A stretch of DNA of 64,000 nt from Planctomycetota bacterium (GTDB taxonomy: Bacteria > Planctomycetota > UBA1135 > GCA-002686595): contig JACKHV010000004.1 in NCBI GenBank assembly GCA_020638835.1, forward strand, positions 62,001 to 126,000, in the 5' to 3' direction. Position 1 is the stretch's first letter, and each line of letters begins with the position of its first letter. Below the pieces are notes generated by a model. It saw nothing but the letters and a program-made list of their open reading frames with translations. It had not been told where the DNA came from and made no database searches. The translations under genes were made by a program, and so were the position numbers. Shown piece by piece: positions 1 through 9,094 of this stretch.

Positions 1-1259
1 ACGACGTCCGCGCGACTCGCCGCGGCGCGTCCCATCAGGGGGCGCTTGCCGCGGTCGCGATCACCGCCGCAACCGAACACGACGAACAGTCTTCCGCCGG
101 TCGGCAGGGCATCTCGCAACACGTCCAGAACTCGCACGAGCGCATCCGGCGTGTGGGCGTAGTCGACGAATACCGCCGGAGAACGACCTCCATTCGCCGA
201 TTCTCCGACGCGCTCGAGACGCCCCGGAGGAGCGGAGACGGCTGCGAGCCCTTCCGCAAGCGCGGAAGGACTCGCACCCGACGTGAGTACTGCTGCCGTC
301 GCCGCCAAGGCGTTCTCGACGTTGTGACGACCCAACAGAGGCAACCGCAGCTCGACCCCGGAAAACCCCATCCCACTCAGGGTAAGAAGCGTTCCCTGCA
401 AATCTGTCACGAGCTGAGAAGCCGACAGGTCGGCGACGTGCGCAGTACCGTTCGTTGCAACACCGAAAGTGATGATGCGTGCGTGTTTCTTCGCGGCCGC
501 CGCGACCATCACCTGGTGGTGAGGATCGTCGGCGTTGATGACCGCGGACGAGTTGTGATCGAGAGCAGTGAAGAGCAGTGCCTTCGCTGACGCATACTGG
601 TCAATCGTTCCGTGATAGTCCAGATGATCACGACCAAGATTCGTGAAGATCGCAACGTCGATCTCGACGCCGGCGATGCGCTCTTGGTCGAGCGCGTGCG
701 AACTGACTTCCATGACGATGGAGTCACCGCCGAGTCGCACGTGTTGCGCGAGCAAGGCTTGCAGTCCGGGACCGTCCGGCGTCGTGTGCGTCGCTGCTTC
801 GAAGCGATCACCGGCGAGTCGGTTGCCGACCGTCCCCAACACACCGGAGCGCTTTCCACAACTTGTCCATAAGTCGTGGACAAGTGCGGCGGTCGTGGTC
901 TTGCCGTTCGTGCCGGTGATGGCAACGACGGTCAGTTCGTGCGACGGGTTGCCGTAGAGCTCCGACGCGACGCGGCCGGCGAGGCCACGCGCTTGCGGAT
1001 GCAACCACAGCGGCGCGCCCGAGCGCGCGACGGCGGAATCGAGGTCCGCGTTCGCGAGCGGCGCGAGGATGGCGCGCGCACCGGCGTCGAGCGCTGCCGA
1101 AGCGAAGCGGGAGCCGTCCGTCGAATGGCCCGGGATCGCCACGTAGAGGTCATTCTGGGCCACTCTTCGGCTGTCCAGGCTCACGCCGAGGACGTCGACT
1201 TCGCGGCCGACTCCCCCACGCAGCTCACCACCGAAACGATCGACGAGTGCCCCCAACAT
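1..1259 (-). CDS. murE: MurE, UDP-MurNAc-tripeptide synthetase (3' end cut by window)
   Basis: MurE adds the third amino acid of the peptidoglycan stem peptide to UDP-MurNAc-L-Ala-D-Glu in the cytoplasm, using ATP. Reading from the ATG at 1259, the frame is open for 419 codons to the window edge. It contains the ATP-binding loop GTNGKTT (about residues 116-122), THTTPDGPGLQALLA, EVSSHALDQERI, FTNLGRDHLDYHGT and, near the edge, FGCGGDRDRGKRPLMG (about 395-410). This motif set is typical of MurE rather than MurF or MurD. The DNPR-type motif that indicates diaminopimelate specificity would lie beyond the window, so the amino acid added cannot be read. The start overlaps the ftsI stop as TGATG, which suggests translational coupling in the dcw operon. 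Confidence 0.95.
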   Translation of the reverse strand, partial: MLGALVDRFGGELRGGVGREVDVLGVSLDSRRVAQNDLYVAIPGHSTDGSRFASAALDAGARAILAPLANADLDSAVARSGAPLWLHPQARGLAGRVASELYGNPSHELTVVAITGTNGKTTTAALVHDLWTSCGKRSGVLGTVGNRLAGDRFEAATHTTPDGPGLQALLAQHVRLGGDSIVMEVSSHALDQERIAGVEIDVAIFTNLGRDHLDYHGTIDQYASAKALLFTALDHNSSAVINADDPHHQVMVAAAAKKHARIITFGVATNGTAHVADLSASQLVTDLQGTLLTLSGMGFSGVELRLPLLGRHNVENALAATAAVLTSGASPSALAEGLAAVSAPPGRLERVGESANGGRSPAVFVDYAHTPDALVRVLDVLRDALPTGGRLFVVFGCGGDRDRGKRPLMGRAAASRADV

Positions 1260-3700
1260 CACTCCGCGTCGCCCTCCTGCCAGGATGCGTGAACGACGGA
1301 CACGCGGTCGGTCCAAGGACGTTCGAACTGGTTCTGGATGTGGTCGTACGCAGCCTCGCCGTTGCGCTCGTGCGCGATCCAGCCGGGGACGCCGTTGTGC
1401 GTCAGGCCGAGCGCTTCGTGCAGCAACTTCATCGCGGCGGGTCCGGCGATCTTCGATCCGTACTTGCCGTTCTTCAGCGCTTCGTCCGCGACGAGATACA
1501 CCATCACCTCGCGGTCGCTCTCGGGCGCGTGCCCGAACACGCAGATCGAAGAGACGTAGCACGCGCGCGAGTGCGGCTTCGCCTTCGTCTTGATCGACGC
1601 GAACGAAATGAAGCCCTTGTCCTTCGAACGCTTTCCACGGTTCAAGTGGTTGCGCTCCTGCTCGAGGTGCAAACAGACGACGCCGTCTTCCTTCTCGGTC
1701 GTGCCGGTCTTCGACCCGAACCAGATCGGAGAGCCCGACGCGACGACGGCCTTCTGCAGGTCCTTGCCCGTTCCCTCGAGCGCGCCGAGCCGCATCATGT
1801 CGCGGACCTGGTCGCAGGTCTCTCGACGGAACACGCGCTCGCGCGGCTCCGAGTCGAGAGTGTACAGCTCGCCGTTCAGGCCGATGCCGCGTACGAGCGT
1901 CAGCGGCTTGCGCTCGCCGCCGCGCAGGACAGTCGCGAGGCCCGCGGCGTGTTGCCACAACGTCACGCCGACCTCGTGCCCGAAGCAGACCGATGCATGC
2001 GTGTACGCACGCTTCCAGGGGAGCGCGGTCAAGTGCCCGCCGCGCTCGCGTCCGAGTCCGACACGCGGCTCAGTGCCGTACCCGAGTTGCTCGAGCTTGC
2101 CGTGCATGAAGCTGTCCGAGACGCGCGTTCCGATCTGCACGAGGATCGCGTTCACGGAGTGCGCGAGCCCGTAGCGCGCGGAGAGCAGCCCGGTCTGGTG
2201 GCCCTCCGCCTCGCGGATCGGCTTGCTGCGGCCCTCGAACCAGAAGGTGCCGTCGTGCGTGTCGAAGATCTCTTCGGGGCGGACGACCCCGGCCTCGAGC
2301 GCCGTCGCCATGACGAGGACCTTGAAGGTCGAGCCGGGCGTGTACTCGTGGTAGAGCGGTAGGAACTCGGCCGACGGATACTTCGAGACGCCGTCGACGG
2401 CGAGCACTTCACCCGAAGCCACGTCGACGACGATCGCCATCGTCACGGCAGGCTCGTGTTCTTCCACGACCTCGAGCAACACTTGACGCGTGAAGGCTTG
2501 CAAGCGCGCGTCGATCGTCGTGACGACCGCGGGCGTCTCCCCCTCCGGCGTGTCCCACTGGTAGTAACGCTTGCCCGCACCGCGCGCGGGCTGCAGACGT
2601 TCGTACTCGTAGTGCGCGGGCGCGGGTCGCAACTCGCGCCACGGGTCTTCTTCGAAGAGGTGCGCGCCTAGCAGCTCGAGGCCGCAGAACGGATGCACGT
2701 GGTCGAGCGTCTTGCGCACTTCGTGCTCGAAGGCGAGCCGCTCTTGTTCCGGGTCGCCGTCGTGTTCGGTCTCTGCCCAGCGCAGCGCGGTCATCTCGCG
2801 TGCGCGCGGTTCGTCGACGAAGCGCCACTCTCCGAGGATTTCGAAGGGATCCTGCTCCGCGGCGACGTCACGCACCGGATATGTGCGTGCATGTTGGAAG
2901 TCGACGCGCATCTGATGAGCCGCCACCTTCTCGTCGTCCAGGACGGCGATCACGTCGTCGACGCGCGACGGGTCGATGCCTTCGAAGGCGACGGCGTCCG
3001 CGCTCGGCATCAGGCCTCGCCAGATGCGTTCGCGCTGTTTGCGCATCGCCTTGTCGTCGCTCGCGTCGGCGAGCTCGGACGCGGCGAGGATGTTCGAGGC
3101 GAGTCCGTCCGCGAGGAAACGGCTCCACGTCGTCGGACTGGGCGTGCCCATCTCGCCGGCGTGCCGCCCGCGCACCTCTTCGCCGAGGGCGCGCGCGGGT
3201 TCCCAGAGCAGCTCCCAACGATCCCCCTGCGCGGGCGCGACGACCTGGAAGCCGTCGAGGTCCTCGTCCGTGTACCACTCGTGCACGCGGCGCGCTTGGT
3301 CACGGTCGAGCTGGAACAAGGTCCCGCTCGTGCGCAAGACGCCGCCGTACGCGCCGGGCAGCATCTTCGCGAGCATCGACTTCGCGTCGCACTGCGGACC
3401 GAGCGCCACGGAGAGTCGCTCGGCGATGCGCTCGGGCGTGTGCGCCTGCCACATCGCGCGCGGCGACATGACGAGGTCCATGCGCTCGACCGAGCGCGCC
3501 ATCACGCGGCCGCCGCGGTCCACGATGTCGAAGTCGGGGCGCGGGGGCTCGTGCACGCTCGCGTGGCTCGGCTGCGAGAAGTGCTCGAGCACGCCGTATC
3601 CGACTGCCTTCGCCACGACCATGGCGAGCACCACGGCCACGAACAAGAACGCGCTGGCGGGGCGCAAGCCCGACGCCGAACGGAAGTTCGCCGGCTTCAT
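1259..3700 (-). CDS. ftsI: FtsI/PBP3-type peptidoglycan D,D-transpeptidase
   Basis: Class B penicillin-binding protein that cross-links septal peptidoglycan in the periplasm. The 813-residue product has one N-terminal membrane segment (about 16-38), then a dimerisation-like region starting near FDIVDRGGRVMARS, and a C-terminal transpeptidase domain. The catalytic triad motifs are visible: STFK (457-460, nucleophile serine), SVN (515-517) and KTG (664-666). It is longer than the usual 550-700 residues. The extra length is an acidic stretch of roughly residues 100-370 between the dimerisation part and the catalytic domain. The start overlaps the stop of the upstream ftsL-like gene as ATGA and the stop overlaps murE as TGATG, so it sits inside a tight dcw operon. 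Confidence 0.95.
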   Translation of the reverse strand: MKPANFRSASGLRPASAFLFVAVVLAMVVAKAVGYGVLEHFSQPSHASVHEPPRPDFDIVDRGGRVMARSVERMDLVMSPRAMWQAHTPERIAERLSVALGPQCDAKSMLAKMLPGAYGGVLRTSGTLFQLDRDQARRVHEWYTDEDLDGFQVVAPAQGDRWELLWEPARALGEEVRGRHAGEMGTPSPTTWSRFLADGLASNILAASELADASDDKAMRKQRERIWRGLMPSADAVAFEGIDPSRVDDVIAVLDDEKVAAHQMRVDFQHARTYPVRDVAAEQDPFEILGEWRFVDEPRAREMTALRWAETEHDGDPEQERLAFEHEVRKTLDHVHPFCGLELLGAHLFEEDPWRELRPAPAHYEYERLQPARGAGKRYYQWDTPEGETPAVVTTIDARLQAFTRQVLLEVVEEHEPAVTMAIVVDVASGEVLAVDGVSKYPSAEFLPLYHEYTPGSTFKVLVMATALEAGVVRPEEIFDTHDGTFWFEGRSKPIREAEGHQTGLLSARYGLAHSVNAILVQIGTRVSDSFMHGKLEQLGYGTEPRVGLGRERGGHLTALPWKRAYTHASVCFGHEVGVTLWQHAAGLATVLRGGERKPLTLVRGIGLNGELYTLDSEPRERVFRRETCDQVRDMMRLGALEGTGKDLQKAVVASGSPIWFGSKTGTTEKEDGVVCLHLEQERNHLNRGKRSKDKGFISFASIKTKAKPHSRACYVSSICVFGHAPESDREVMVYLVADEALKNGKYGSKIAGPAAMKLLHEALGLTHNGVPGWIAHERNGEAAYDHIQNQFERPWTDRVSVVHASWQEGDAE

Positions 3701-3942
3701 TCGGTGAGCTCCGCCAGGTCGGTCTCCGCCTCGGGAACGAGGTCGTCCTGGTCGAACAGGAACTGTTCCTGCATCAAGCGCGCGGTCAGTCCTTCGTTGC
3801 CTGCGCGGATCAAGTCCCCCTCGCGCTTCATCGAGTCGAGGGCCTGACCACGCGCGTGGTTACCCGACTGGACCCAGGTCGTTGCCAGTCCCACCGCGAG
3901 TGCGGTGGAACTGACGAACAACGACAGCAAGAGCCGCGTCAT
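3697..3942 (-). CDS. ftsL: FtsL-like small divisome membrane protein
   Basis: Protein of 81 residues with one N-terminal membrane helix (about residues 3-23), followed by a short charged, helix-prone region with Gln, Glu and Arg. FtsL is a small bitopic protein that pairs with FtsB/DivIC and recruits FtsW/FtsI to the division site. Sequence similarity among FtsL proteins is very low, so this call rests on size, topology and position between rsmH and ftsI, which is where ftsL normally sits. It overlaps both neighbours by ATGA (3939-3942 and 3697-3700). The periplasmic part is short for an FtsL coiled coil and its C-terminus is acidic. Confidence 0.7.
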   Translation of the reverse strand: MTRLLLSLFVSSTALAVGLATTWVQSGNHARGQALDSMKREGDLIRAGNEGLTARLMQEQFLFDQDDLVPEAETDLAELTE

Positions 3943-4937
3943 CGCCTTCCCCTCGTGCCCCGAGAGAGCTTCGACGACGCGGTGTCCAGTTCGGGCCGCT
4001 GACGCACGGCCACGCGCAGTCGCGCGGAGCGGGAGCGACGGTTCATTCGCCGCTCGGACTCGCTCGCGCTGATCGGTTTCTTGGTGAGCAGTTCCCAGCG
4101 GCCGTCGCGCACGCCGTCCTTGAAGAAGCGCTTCACCTCGCGGTCCTCGCCGGAGTGGAAGGAGATCACCGCGAGGCGTCCTCCCTCGGCGAGCCAGTGT
4201 TCCGCCGCGGCGAGGCCGCCGAGCAGCTCTTCGCCCTCTTCGTTCACGGCGCGGCGCAGCGCTTGGAAGCACTTCGTCGCGGGGTGGATCTTGCCGCCCT
4301 GCCCGAGCGTCGTCGCGATCAACTGCGCGAGCGCGGCCGTACGTTGGAACGGCACGCGGCGCCGCGCCTCGACGATCGCCGCCGCGACCTTGCGCGAGCG
4401 CGTCTCGTCCCCCTCGTAGAAGAAGAGGTCCGCGAGGTCCGACTCGTCCCACTCGTTCACGATGTCCGCCGCGGTCCGCTCCCGCGTGACGTCCATGCGC
4501 ATGTCGAGCGGCCCGTCCTCGAGGAACGAGAAGCCGCGCTCGGGTCGGTCGATCTGCATCGAGCTGACACCGAGGTCGAACAAGGCTCCGACCGGCCGCC
4601 CGATCCGCTCCTTGCGGATCAAGCGAGAGAGTCCGGCGAGGTGCCCCTTGCGCAAGCGCACGCGATCGCCGAATTCGGCGAGCCGTTCACCGGCCAGGGT
4701 CAAGGCGAGATCGTCCTGGTCCACGCCCAGGAGGCGCAGCTTCGGACAGGTCTGCAGGATCAACGAAGCATGACCGCCCATCCCGAGCGTTCCGTCGACC
4801 ACCCAGCCCTCGAGCATCGCGGGGTCTTGCCCCACGATGCCGGCCAGGACTTCGGTCGGAAGGACAGGCGTGTGCGCAGGGCGCCCCTCGCGCCCCGGCT
4901 CCGCCGGCCCTTCTTGCTTCGCCATCGCTTCGATCAT
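3939..4937 (-). CDS. rsmH: RsmH, 16S rRNA m4C1402 methyltransferase
   Basis: SAM-dependent enzyme that methylates N4 of C1402 in 16S rRNA. The 332-residue product carries the family landmarks HTPVLPTEVL (22-31), the SAM-binding VDGTLGMGGH (about 47-56), GVDQDDLAL, DLGVSSMQIDRPERGFSF, DGPLDMRMD, HPATKCFQALRRAVNEE and ISFHSGEDREVKRFF near the C-terminus. It lies directly after mraZ, as in most dcw clusters, and overlaps the ftsL-like gene by 4 nt. The first ATG is used here. A second Met four codons later is possible. Confidence 0.95.
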   Translation of the reverse strand: MIEAMAKQEGPAEPGREGRPAHTPVLPTEVLAGIVGQDPAMLEGWVVDGTLGMGGHASLILQTCPKLRLLGVDQDDLALTLAGERLAEFGDRVRLRKGHLAGLSRLIRKERIGRPVGALFDLGVSSMQIDRPERGFSFLEDGPLDMRMDVTRERTAADIVNEWDESDLADLFFYEGDETRSRKVAAAIVEARRRVPFQRTAALAQLIATTLGQGGKIHPATKCFQALRRAVNEEGEELLGGLAAAEHWLAEGGRLAVISFHSGEDREVKRFFKDGVRDGRWELLTKKPISASESERRMNRRSRSARLRVAVRQRPELDTASSKLSRGTRGRR

Positions 4938-4969
4938 CTCCCCTTCACTTCTGCCGCGCCCGGGACCCC

Positions 4970-5422
4970 TCAGTCCCCGCCGCCGCCACAGAGCACCTCG
5001 CCCAACTCATCGAAGTCGGAACCACTCTCCTCCTGGAACGCCTCCCACCGTTCGCGCGGCCAGAGCTCCGCGCGTTCGATCACGCCGACCATGGCGACTT
5101 CCTTCTCGAACCCGACCTGCTGTCGTAGCTTCTCCGGAACGAGCAGACGGCCCGAGGCGTCGAGCTGCACGCGGTGCGTGTTCGAGAAGAACAACCGCTG
5201 CATCTTGCGCGCCTTGGCGCCGGTGAAGGCCTGCGTGTCCATCCGCGCGAGCGCGCGCTGGAAACCGTCCTCGGAGAAGAGAAACAGACAACCGTCGAGG
5301 CCCAGGGTCAGGAAGGCGACCATGTTCCCCTCGGCATCGCGACCGAGCGCTTGTTGGAAGCGCTTGGGCACGAAGACGCGGTGCTTGGCATCCATCGAGT
5401 GAAAGGAGTCCCCGTAGAACAT
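4970..5422 (-). CDS. mraZ: MraZ, transcriptional regulator of the dcw cluster
   Basis: MraZ binds DNA repeats upstream of its own gene and controls the division/cell-wall operon in bacteria where it has been studied. From the ATG at 5422 the product is 150 residues and starts with the family signature MFYGDSFHSMDAKHRVFVPK. It has two swapped-hairpin AbrB-like halves; the second half carries a matching DASGRLLVPEKLR segment. A GTG 14 codons upstream (5464) would add a non-conserved leader, so the ATG is preferred; a G-rich stretch precedes it. First gene of the cluster, followed after 32 nt by rsmH. Confidence 0.93.
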   Translation of the reverse strand: MFYGDSFHSMDAKHRVFVPKRFQQALGRDAEGNMVAFLTLGLDGCLFLFSEDGFQRALARMDTQAFTGAKARKMQRLFFSNTHRVQLDASGRLLVPEKLRQQVGFEKEVAMVGVIERAELWPRERWEAFQEESGSDFDELGEVLCGGGGD

Positions 5423-5933
5423 CCCTGTCACCCCTGAACGGCCGGAGTCGAACTCCAGCGCCACTTTGCACCACTCAGCACCACGCCCCTATTCTTCCGC
5501 GACACCGCCCCCCCGTCTAGCGCCCCGGATCCAATTCCGGCCGGACTTTCCGTGCGTCCGGGGGCCGCGTGGTGCCCCCTCGGGAGCGACCCACCAGATC
5601 TGGTGGTCCACCCGCACTGCCACACCGGATCTAGGGAGCCCCTAGGCTCTCTCAAAATCGAGAGAAGAGCGCGCCAGGGATGAGATCGCGCCTCGCGGCG
5701 CTCCTGAGCGCCACCCGCCGGCCCGATCCCGTCGCGCCACCGCGCGCCACCGCCTCGGGACCTCGCGCGCCACGCGGGCCGGCCCCCGGCGGGCGCGCTC
5801 ACGGCACGCCGGTGCCACCGCGCCCCACCGAGCGCTGCCGCGGGTGCTCCGCAGGGCCCATCGGACGGCCCGCGCTCGCGTCCGCTGCCCCACCGAGCGC
5901 CACCCGCGGCGCCGCGAAGCCGAGCAGGATCCG
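5423..5933. other. Intergenic region upstream of mraZ
   Basis: This 511-nt stretch lies between mraZ (leaving to the left) and the zinc-ribbon gene that ends here. It has no convincing gene. It holds a perfect 16-bp palindrome (5591-5606) and a small stem of TCTCTC/GAGAGA around 5648-5664. The promoter for the minus-strand dcw operon must lie here, but I could not pick an unambiguous -35/-10 pair. The right half (5680-5930) is strongly biased toward C, G and Pro/Ala/Arg-like codons in every frame and looks non-coding. Confidence 0.5.
5591..5606. promoter_or_regulatory. Perfect 16-bp palindrome upstream of mraZ
   Basis: CCACCAGATCTGGTGG reads the same on both strands. It lies about 170 bp upstream of the mraZ start. 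A perfect palindrome of this length with no hairpin loop is the usual shape of a dimeric regulator's operator, but no T-run or other terminator feature accompanies it. Known MraZ boxes are direct repeats, so this would be a different factor if it is functional. Confidence 0.35.
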
Positions 5934-6593
5934 CTAGTTCGACGCCGAGGGCAGCGCGCCCGAGTCGGCGTCCGCTTCCGCGTCCACCTCGTCCGACTCT
6001 TCCGCCTCACCCGACGCCTGCGCCGCGGCGCGCGCCTCGCTCACCGGAGCTTGCAGCTCGTCGGCGCCGTCCTCGTCACCGATCGACTCGCCGTCCTCTT
6101 CGAAGCTGGTGCCCTCGAGCACCTCCTGCAGGCGCGAACGCAGTTCGTCCATGCGCTCCGCGCGGAAGTCGAAGACCTGCACTTCGAGCTGTTCCTTGCG
6201 GCGCGGACGACGCATCACCAAGAGTTCGGCGCCTTTCGCCCGTTTGACGCGTTCCAGCTTCAAGCGCCGCTTGCGCATCAAGAGCAAGCAGAGCAAGTAA
6301 CGCACTTCCTTGAGCTGCTCCGTGTCGCGGTCGGCGAGCTCCATGAAGAGCCGCTCCATCGTCGCGAGGTCGAGCGCCAGCGTGCGCTTCTTGTTCTCCT
6401 GGTGGTGCGTGAACCACCAGATCAAGTCGTCCCCACCGGTCTCGTGTTCCGCCCAGCACGCGTCGCAGAGGTCGCCGCGTTGCAGGTCGTCCCCGTCGAC
6501 GCGCAGCAGCGAAGCGTGCCGTTCGCCGTCGGTGAAGACGTGCTCACACGCGCTGCATTCGCCTTGTCGGCGACGGATCTTCCACTGGGCCAT
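5934..6593 (-). CDS. Zinc-ribbon protein of unknown function
   Basis: Protein of 219 residues. The N-terminal ~50 residues contain two CxxC pairs, CSAC (14-17) and CDAC in GDLCDACWAEH, arranged like a treble-clef or zinc-ribbon site. The middle is rich in Lys, Arg and Leu (RYLLCLLLMRKRRLKLERV) and contains RRPRRKEQ. The C-terminal ~50 residues are acidic and Ala-rich, probably disordered. I do not recognise a named family. Soluble, no signal peptide. It is followed upstream on the same strand by the HEAT-repeat lipoprotein gene with a 51-nt gap, so the two may be co-transcribed. Confidence 0.75.
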   Translation of the reverse strand: MAQWKIRRRQGECSACEHVFTDGERHASLLRVDGDDLQRGDLCDACWAEHETGGDDLIWWFTHHQENKKRTLALDLATMERLFMELADRDTEQLKEVRYLLCLLLMRKRRLKLERVKRAKGAELLVMRRPRRKEQLEVQVFDFRAERMDELRSRLQEVLEGTSFEEDGESIGDEDGADELQAPVSEARAAAQASGEAEESDEVDAEADADSGALPSASN

Positions 6594-6644
6594 GAAGGGG
6601 GTTCCGGGGAGCTGGAGGCCGCGAATCGGCTGCTCAGAGCTTAC

Positions 6645-7604
6645 TCACTGCCGCGTGGCGGATCCCGCTCGCGGGGCCCTTTTGAGGCCCTCCGAGCGCC
6701 ACCAGCGCTCCCACTCGATCGGCGACCAGGACTCGCGGACGCCGGACAGCTTCTGCAGCGCGTCCTGGGCCGCCCGCGGGCTGGCGGGGCGCGCGTCGCG
6801 CCGCAGCAGCGCGTCGAGGTGCGAGATCAGCGGCGGGATCCCCCACGGATCGCCGAGCTGCCCCAGCCCGCGGCAAGCTGCCTCGTGCACGGCGGGGTCG
6901 GGGTCCAAGAGGCAGCGCACGAGCAGCACGCGCGTCGGCTCGAGCACGTTCGCGTTCTTGCCTCGCTCGCCGAGCGCGCGCGTCGCCTGGGCGCGCACCG
7001 TCCACTCGGGGTCGTCGGTCGCGAGCCGGCCGAGCGCTTCGCGCACCGTCGCCTCGTCGTTCTTCGCGTGCGGCAAGCGCGCGAGCAGGTTCGCGCCGCG
7101 GCGTCGCGACGCCTCGCGCTCGTCCTCGAGCAGCGGCAGCACCATCACGCAGACGTGCGCGTCGTTCATCAGCGCGATCGTGTCGGCCGCGATGGTCGCC
7201 GCCACCTCGTCACCGGCGCGCACCAGCTCGATCAAGCTCGGCGCGGACTCGACGCCCAGCGCGACGAGCTCACGCTGCGCGCGCAGGAACGGCCCCGGCA
7301 TCTGCCCGCGCTGCGCCATCGCGCGACCCGAGTAGAACTGGCCCATCACGATGATCCAGTTGTCGATCAGCGCCTGGCGCCGGTCGGGATCGGAGAGCGC
7401 TTCATCGCGCGCCGCGGCCCACACCTCGCCGGACTGCAACCACGCCGACCACGCCTCTCGGTAGCTCGCGGGGACTTCGTCGAGCGTGACGACGCGACCG
7501 GTGTCGTTGCCGCGAGCTTCGTCCGCGGCTTCGTTGCTGCCGCAAGCCGCGAGCAGCGTCAGCAGCGACAAGACGAGGACGGGAGGGGTCGTGAGGGGGC
7601 GCAT
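6645..7604 (-). CDS. HEAT-repeat lipoprotein
   Basis: Product of 319 residues from the ATG at 7604. A signal peptide with lipobox LLAAC predicts lipidation at Cys21 and attachment to a membrane facing the periplasm. Helical repeats follow, with phrases typical of HEAT/PBS-lyase repeats (PSLIELVRAGDEVAATIAADTI, RAQATRALGERG and AVHEAACRGLGQLGD in part). Such repeats are protein-binding scaffolds; no catalytic motif is seen. A TAGAGT-like -10 box lies at 7624-7629 on the minus strand, but no good -35 goes with it. Role unknown. Confidence 0.8.
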   Translation of the reverse strand: MRPLTTPPVLVLSLLTLLAACGSNEAADEARGNDTGRVVTLDEVPASYREAWSAWLQSGEVWAAARDEALSDPDRRQALIDNWIIVMGQFYSGRAMAQRGQMPGPFLRAQRELVALGVESAPSLIELVRAGDEVAATIAADTIALMNDAHVCVMVLPLLEDEREASRRRGANLLARLPHAKNDEATVREALGRLATDDPEWTVRAQATRALGERGKNANVLEPTRVLLVRCLLDPDPAVHEAACRGLGQLGDPWGIPPLISHLDALLRRDARPASPRAAQDALQKLSGVRESWSPIEWERWWRSEGLKRAPRAGSATRQ

Positions 7605-7660
7605 GGAGACTCCGGGGGCGAAGACTCTAGCGTCCGCGGGCCCCGAGGGAACGGGTCTCC

Positions 7661-9094
7661 TCAGCCGAGTCCCAACTCCGCCGCGCTGCACTGCGACAGC
7701 CGCCGGTCCCACTCCTCGAGCGCGTGCTGCTTGATGCGGTCCGAGAACCAGTCCTCGGGCGGGAGGCTCGCGGGGTCGGGCCGGCCGAGGGCGAAGGTGT
7801 CCTCGAGCAGGCGGAGGAAGTCCGGGTCGGGGCCGTCGCACGAGGGCGTCGCCGCGCGGGGCAGCGACGCGCGCGCGCGCTCCACGTCGGCTCGCAGGGC
7901 GCCGAGCCGCGCGGGATCGTCGATCCACGACTGCAGCATGTCGCGCAGCTCGGACGCGGAGCCGCGCTCGAAGAAGCGCACGCCCACGCCGTCGGCGGCG
8001 CGCTCGCGGAAGGCCGGGGCGTCGACGACGGCGCAGGGCAGGCCGGCGTCCAGCGCTTCGTCGAAGGTGAGGCCGTACGACTCGCGCGCGCGCGTCGGGA
8101 TCACCGCGGCGTGCGCGCTGACGAAGGCTCGCTCGTGCAGCGCGGCGGCGTCGTAGGGTCCGTGGTTCGTGTAGGAGACGGCGGGGAAGCGCGCGTGCAG
8201 GTCGTCGAGGAAGCCGGGTCGCTCCAAGGAGCCCGCGAGCTCGAGGCGCACGACGCTCGGATCGCGCAGGCCGGCGACGGCTTCGAACAAGAGGTCCGTG
8301 CCCTTCAGGCGCGAGAGCCCGCCCCACTGCGCGAAGGTCCACGGCGGTCCGGCGGCGAGCGGTTCCGCGGTGACCGCGGTGGTCGCACGCGCCGCGACGC
8401 GCGGCGGCAGGATGCGCACTTCACTCGCTTCGAGCGCGCCGTCCATGAAGCGCGCGACGGCATCGGCGTGCGCGCGACTCGGCGCGCTGACTGTGCGCGC
8501 GAGCTTCAACTCGCGCTGCAAGTCAGCTTGGCGTTCGGCGAGCGCGATGAAGTGCTCTTCCGCGCGCACCCACGGCGTGAAGGGCGGCAACGCGCCGGCG
8601 CACGGCGGGCAGACCATGCCGTTCGCGGGCGACTCGCAGAAGCTGCCGTCCGTCGGCTTCACGCGGAACGCGATCGGGCAGCTCGTCCAGTGGTCGTGCA
8701 GGTGCACCGTCGCGGGCACGCCTTCTCGCGCGGCCGCGAGCACCAGGTCGCGCGAGAGCCGCGTCCAGTGGTGCACCGAGACGACGTCGGGACGCTCCGC
8801 GCGGATCAGCTCGCGCACGCGCGCGTGGATCGCCGGCGACGAGCTCTTCTGCCAGTGGTCGTAGTAGAGGTCGGTGCGCGGCAAGCGCAGCACGCGGACC
8901 GTCCCGCCACGCGGCGCCGCGTGCTCTTCCCGGCTCTCCTCGGCACCCGGGCCGCCGTGCAGCGTTCCCGCGCAGACGACGACCTCGTGCGCGCCGTCGG
9001 CGGACGCGAGGGACTCCGCCAGCTGCTGCACGTGCCGCTCCGTCCCGCCCGAGAGCTCCGGCGGATAGCCGTGCACCAGGAACAGCACCTTCAT
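7661..9094 (-). CDS. GT4-type glycosyltransferase
   Basis: Product of 477 residues with the two-Rossmann GT-B layout. The N-terminal MKVLFLVHGYPPELSGGTERHV contains the usual donor-side GG motif. The C-terminal half has TRARESYGLTFDEALDAGLP, the E-x7-E region that binds the nucleotide sugar in GT4 enzymes. A Cys-containing insert (CESPANGMVCPPCAG) follows the HDHWTSC segment. The gene overlaps the next upstream glycosyltransferase by ATGA (9091-9094), so both are probably translated as a pair acting in the same surface-glycan pathway. Confidence 0.88.
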   Translation of the reverse strand: MKVLFLVHGYPPELSGGTERHVQQLAESLASADGAHEVVVCAGTLHGGPGAEESREEHAAPRGGTVRVLRLPRTDLYYDHWQKSSSPAIHARVRELIRAERPDVVSVHHWTRLSRDLVLAAAREGVPATVHLHDHWTSCPIAFRVKPTDGSFCESPANGMVCPPCAGALPPFTPWVRAEEHFIALAERQADLQRELKLARTVSAPSRAHADAVARFMDGALEASEVRILPPRVAARATTAVTAEPLAAGPPWTFAQWGGLSRLKGTDLLFEAVAGLRDPSVVRLELAGSLERPGFLDDLHARFPAVSYTNHGPYDAAALHERAFVSAHAAVIPTRARESYGLTFDEALDAGLPCAVVDAPAFRERAADGVGVRFFERGSASELRDMLQSWIDDPARLGALRADVERARASLPRAATPSCDGPDPDFLRLLEDTFALGRPDPASLPPEDWFSDRIKQHALEEWDRRLSQCSAAELGLG

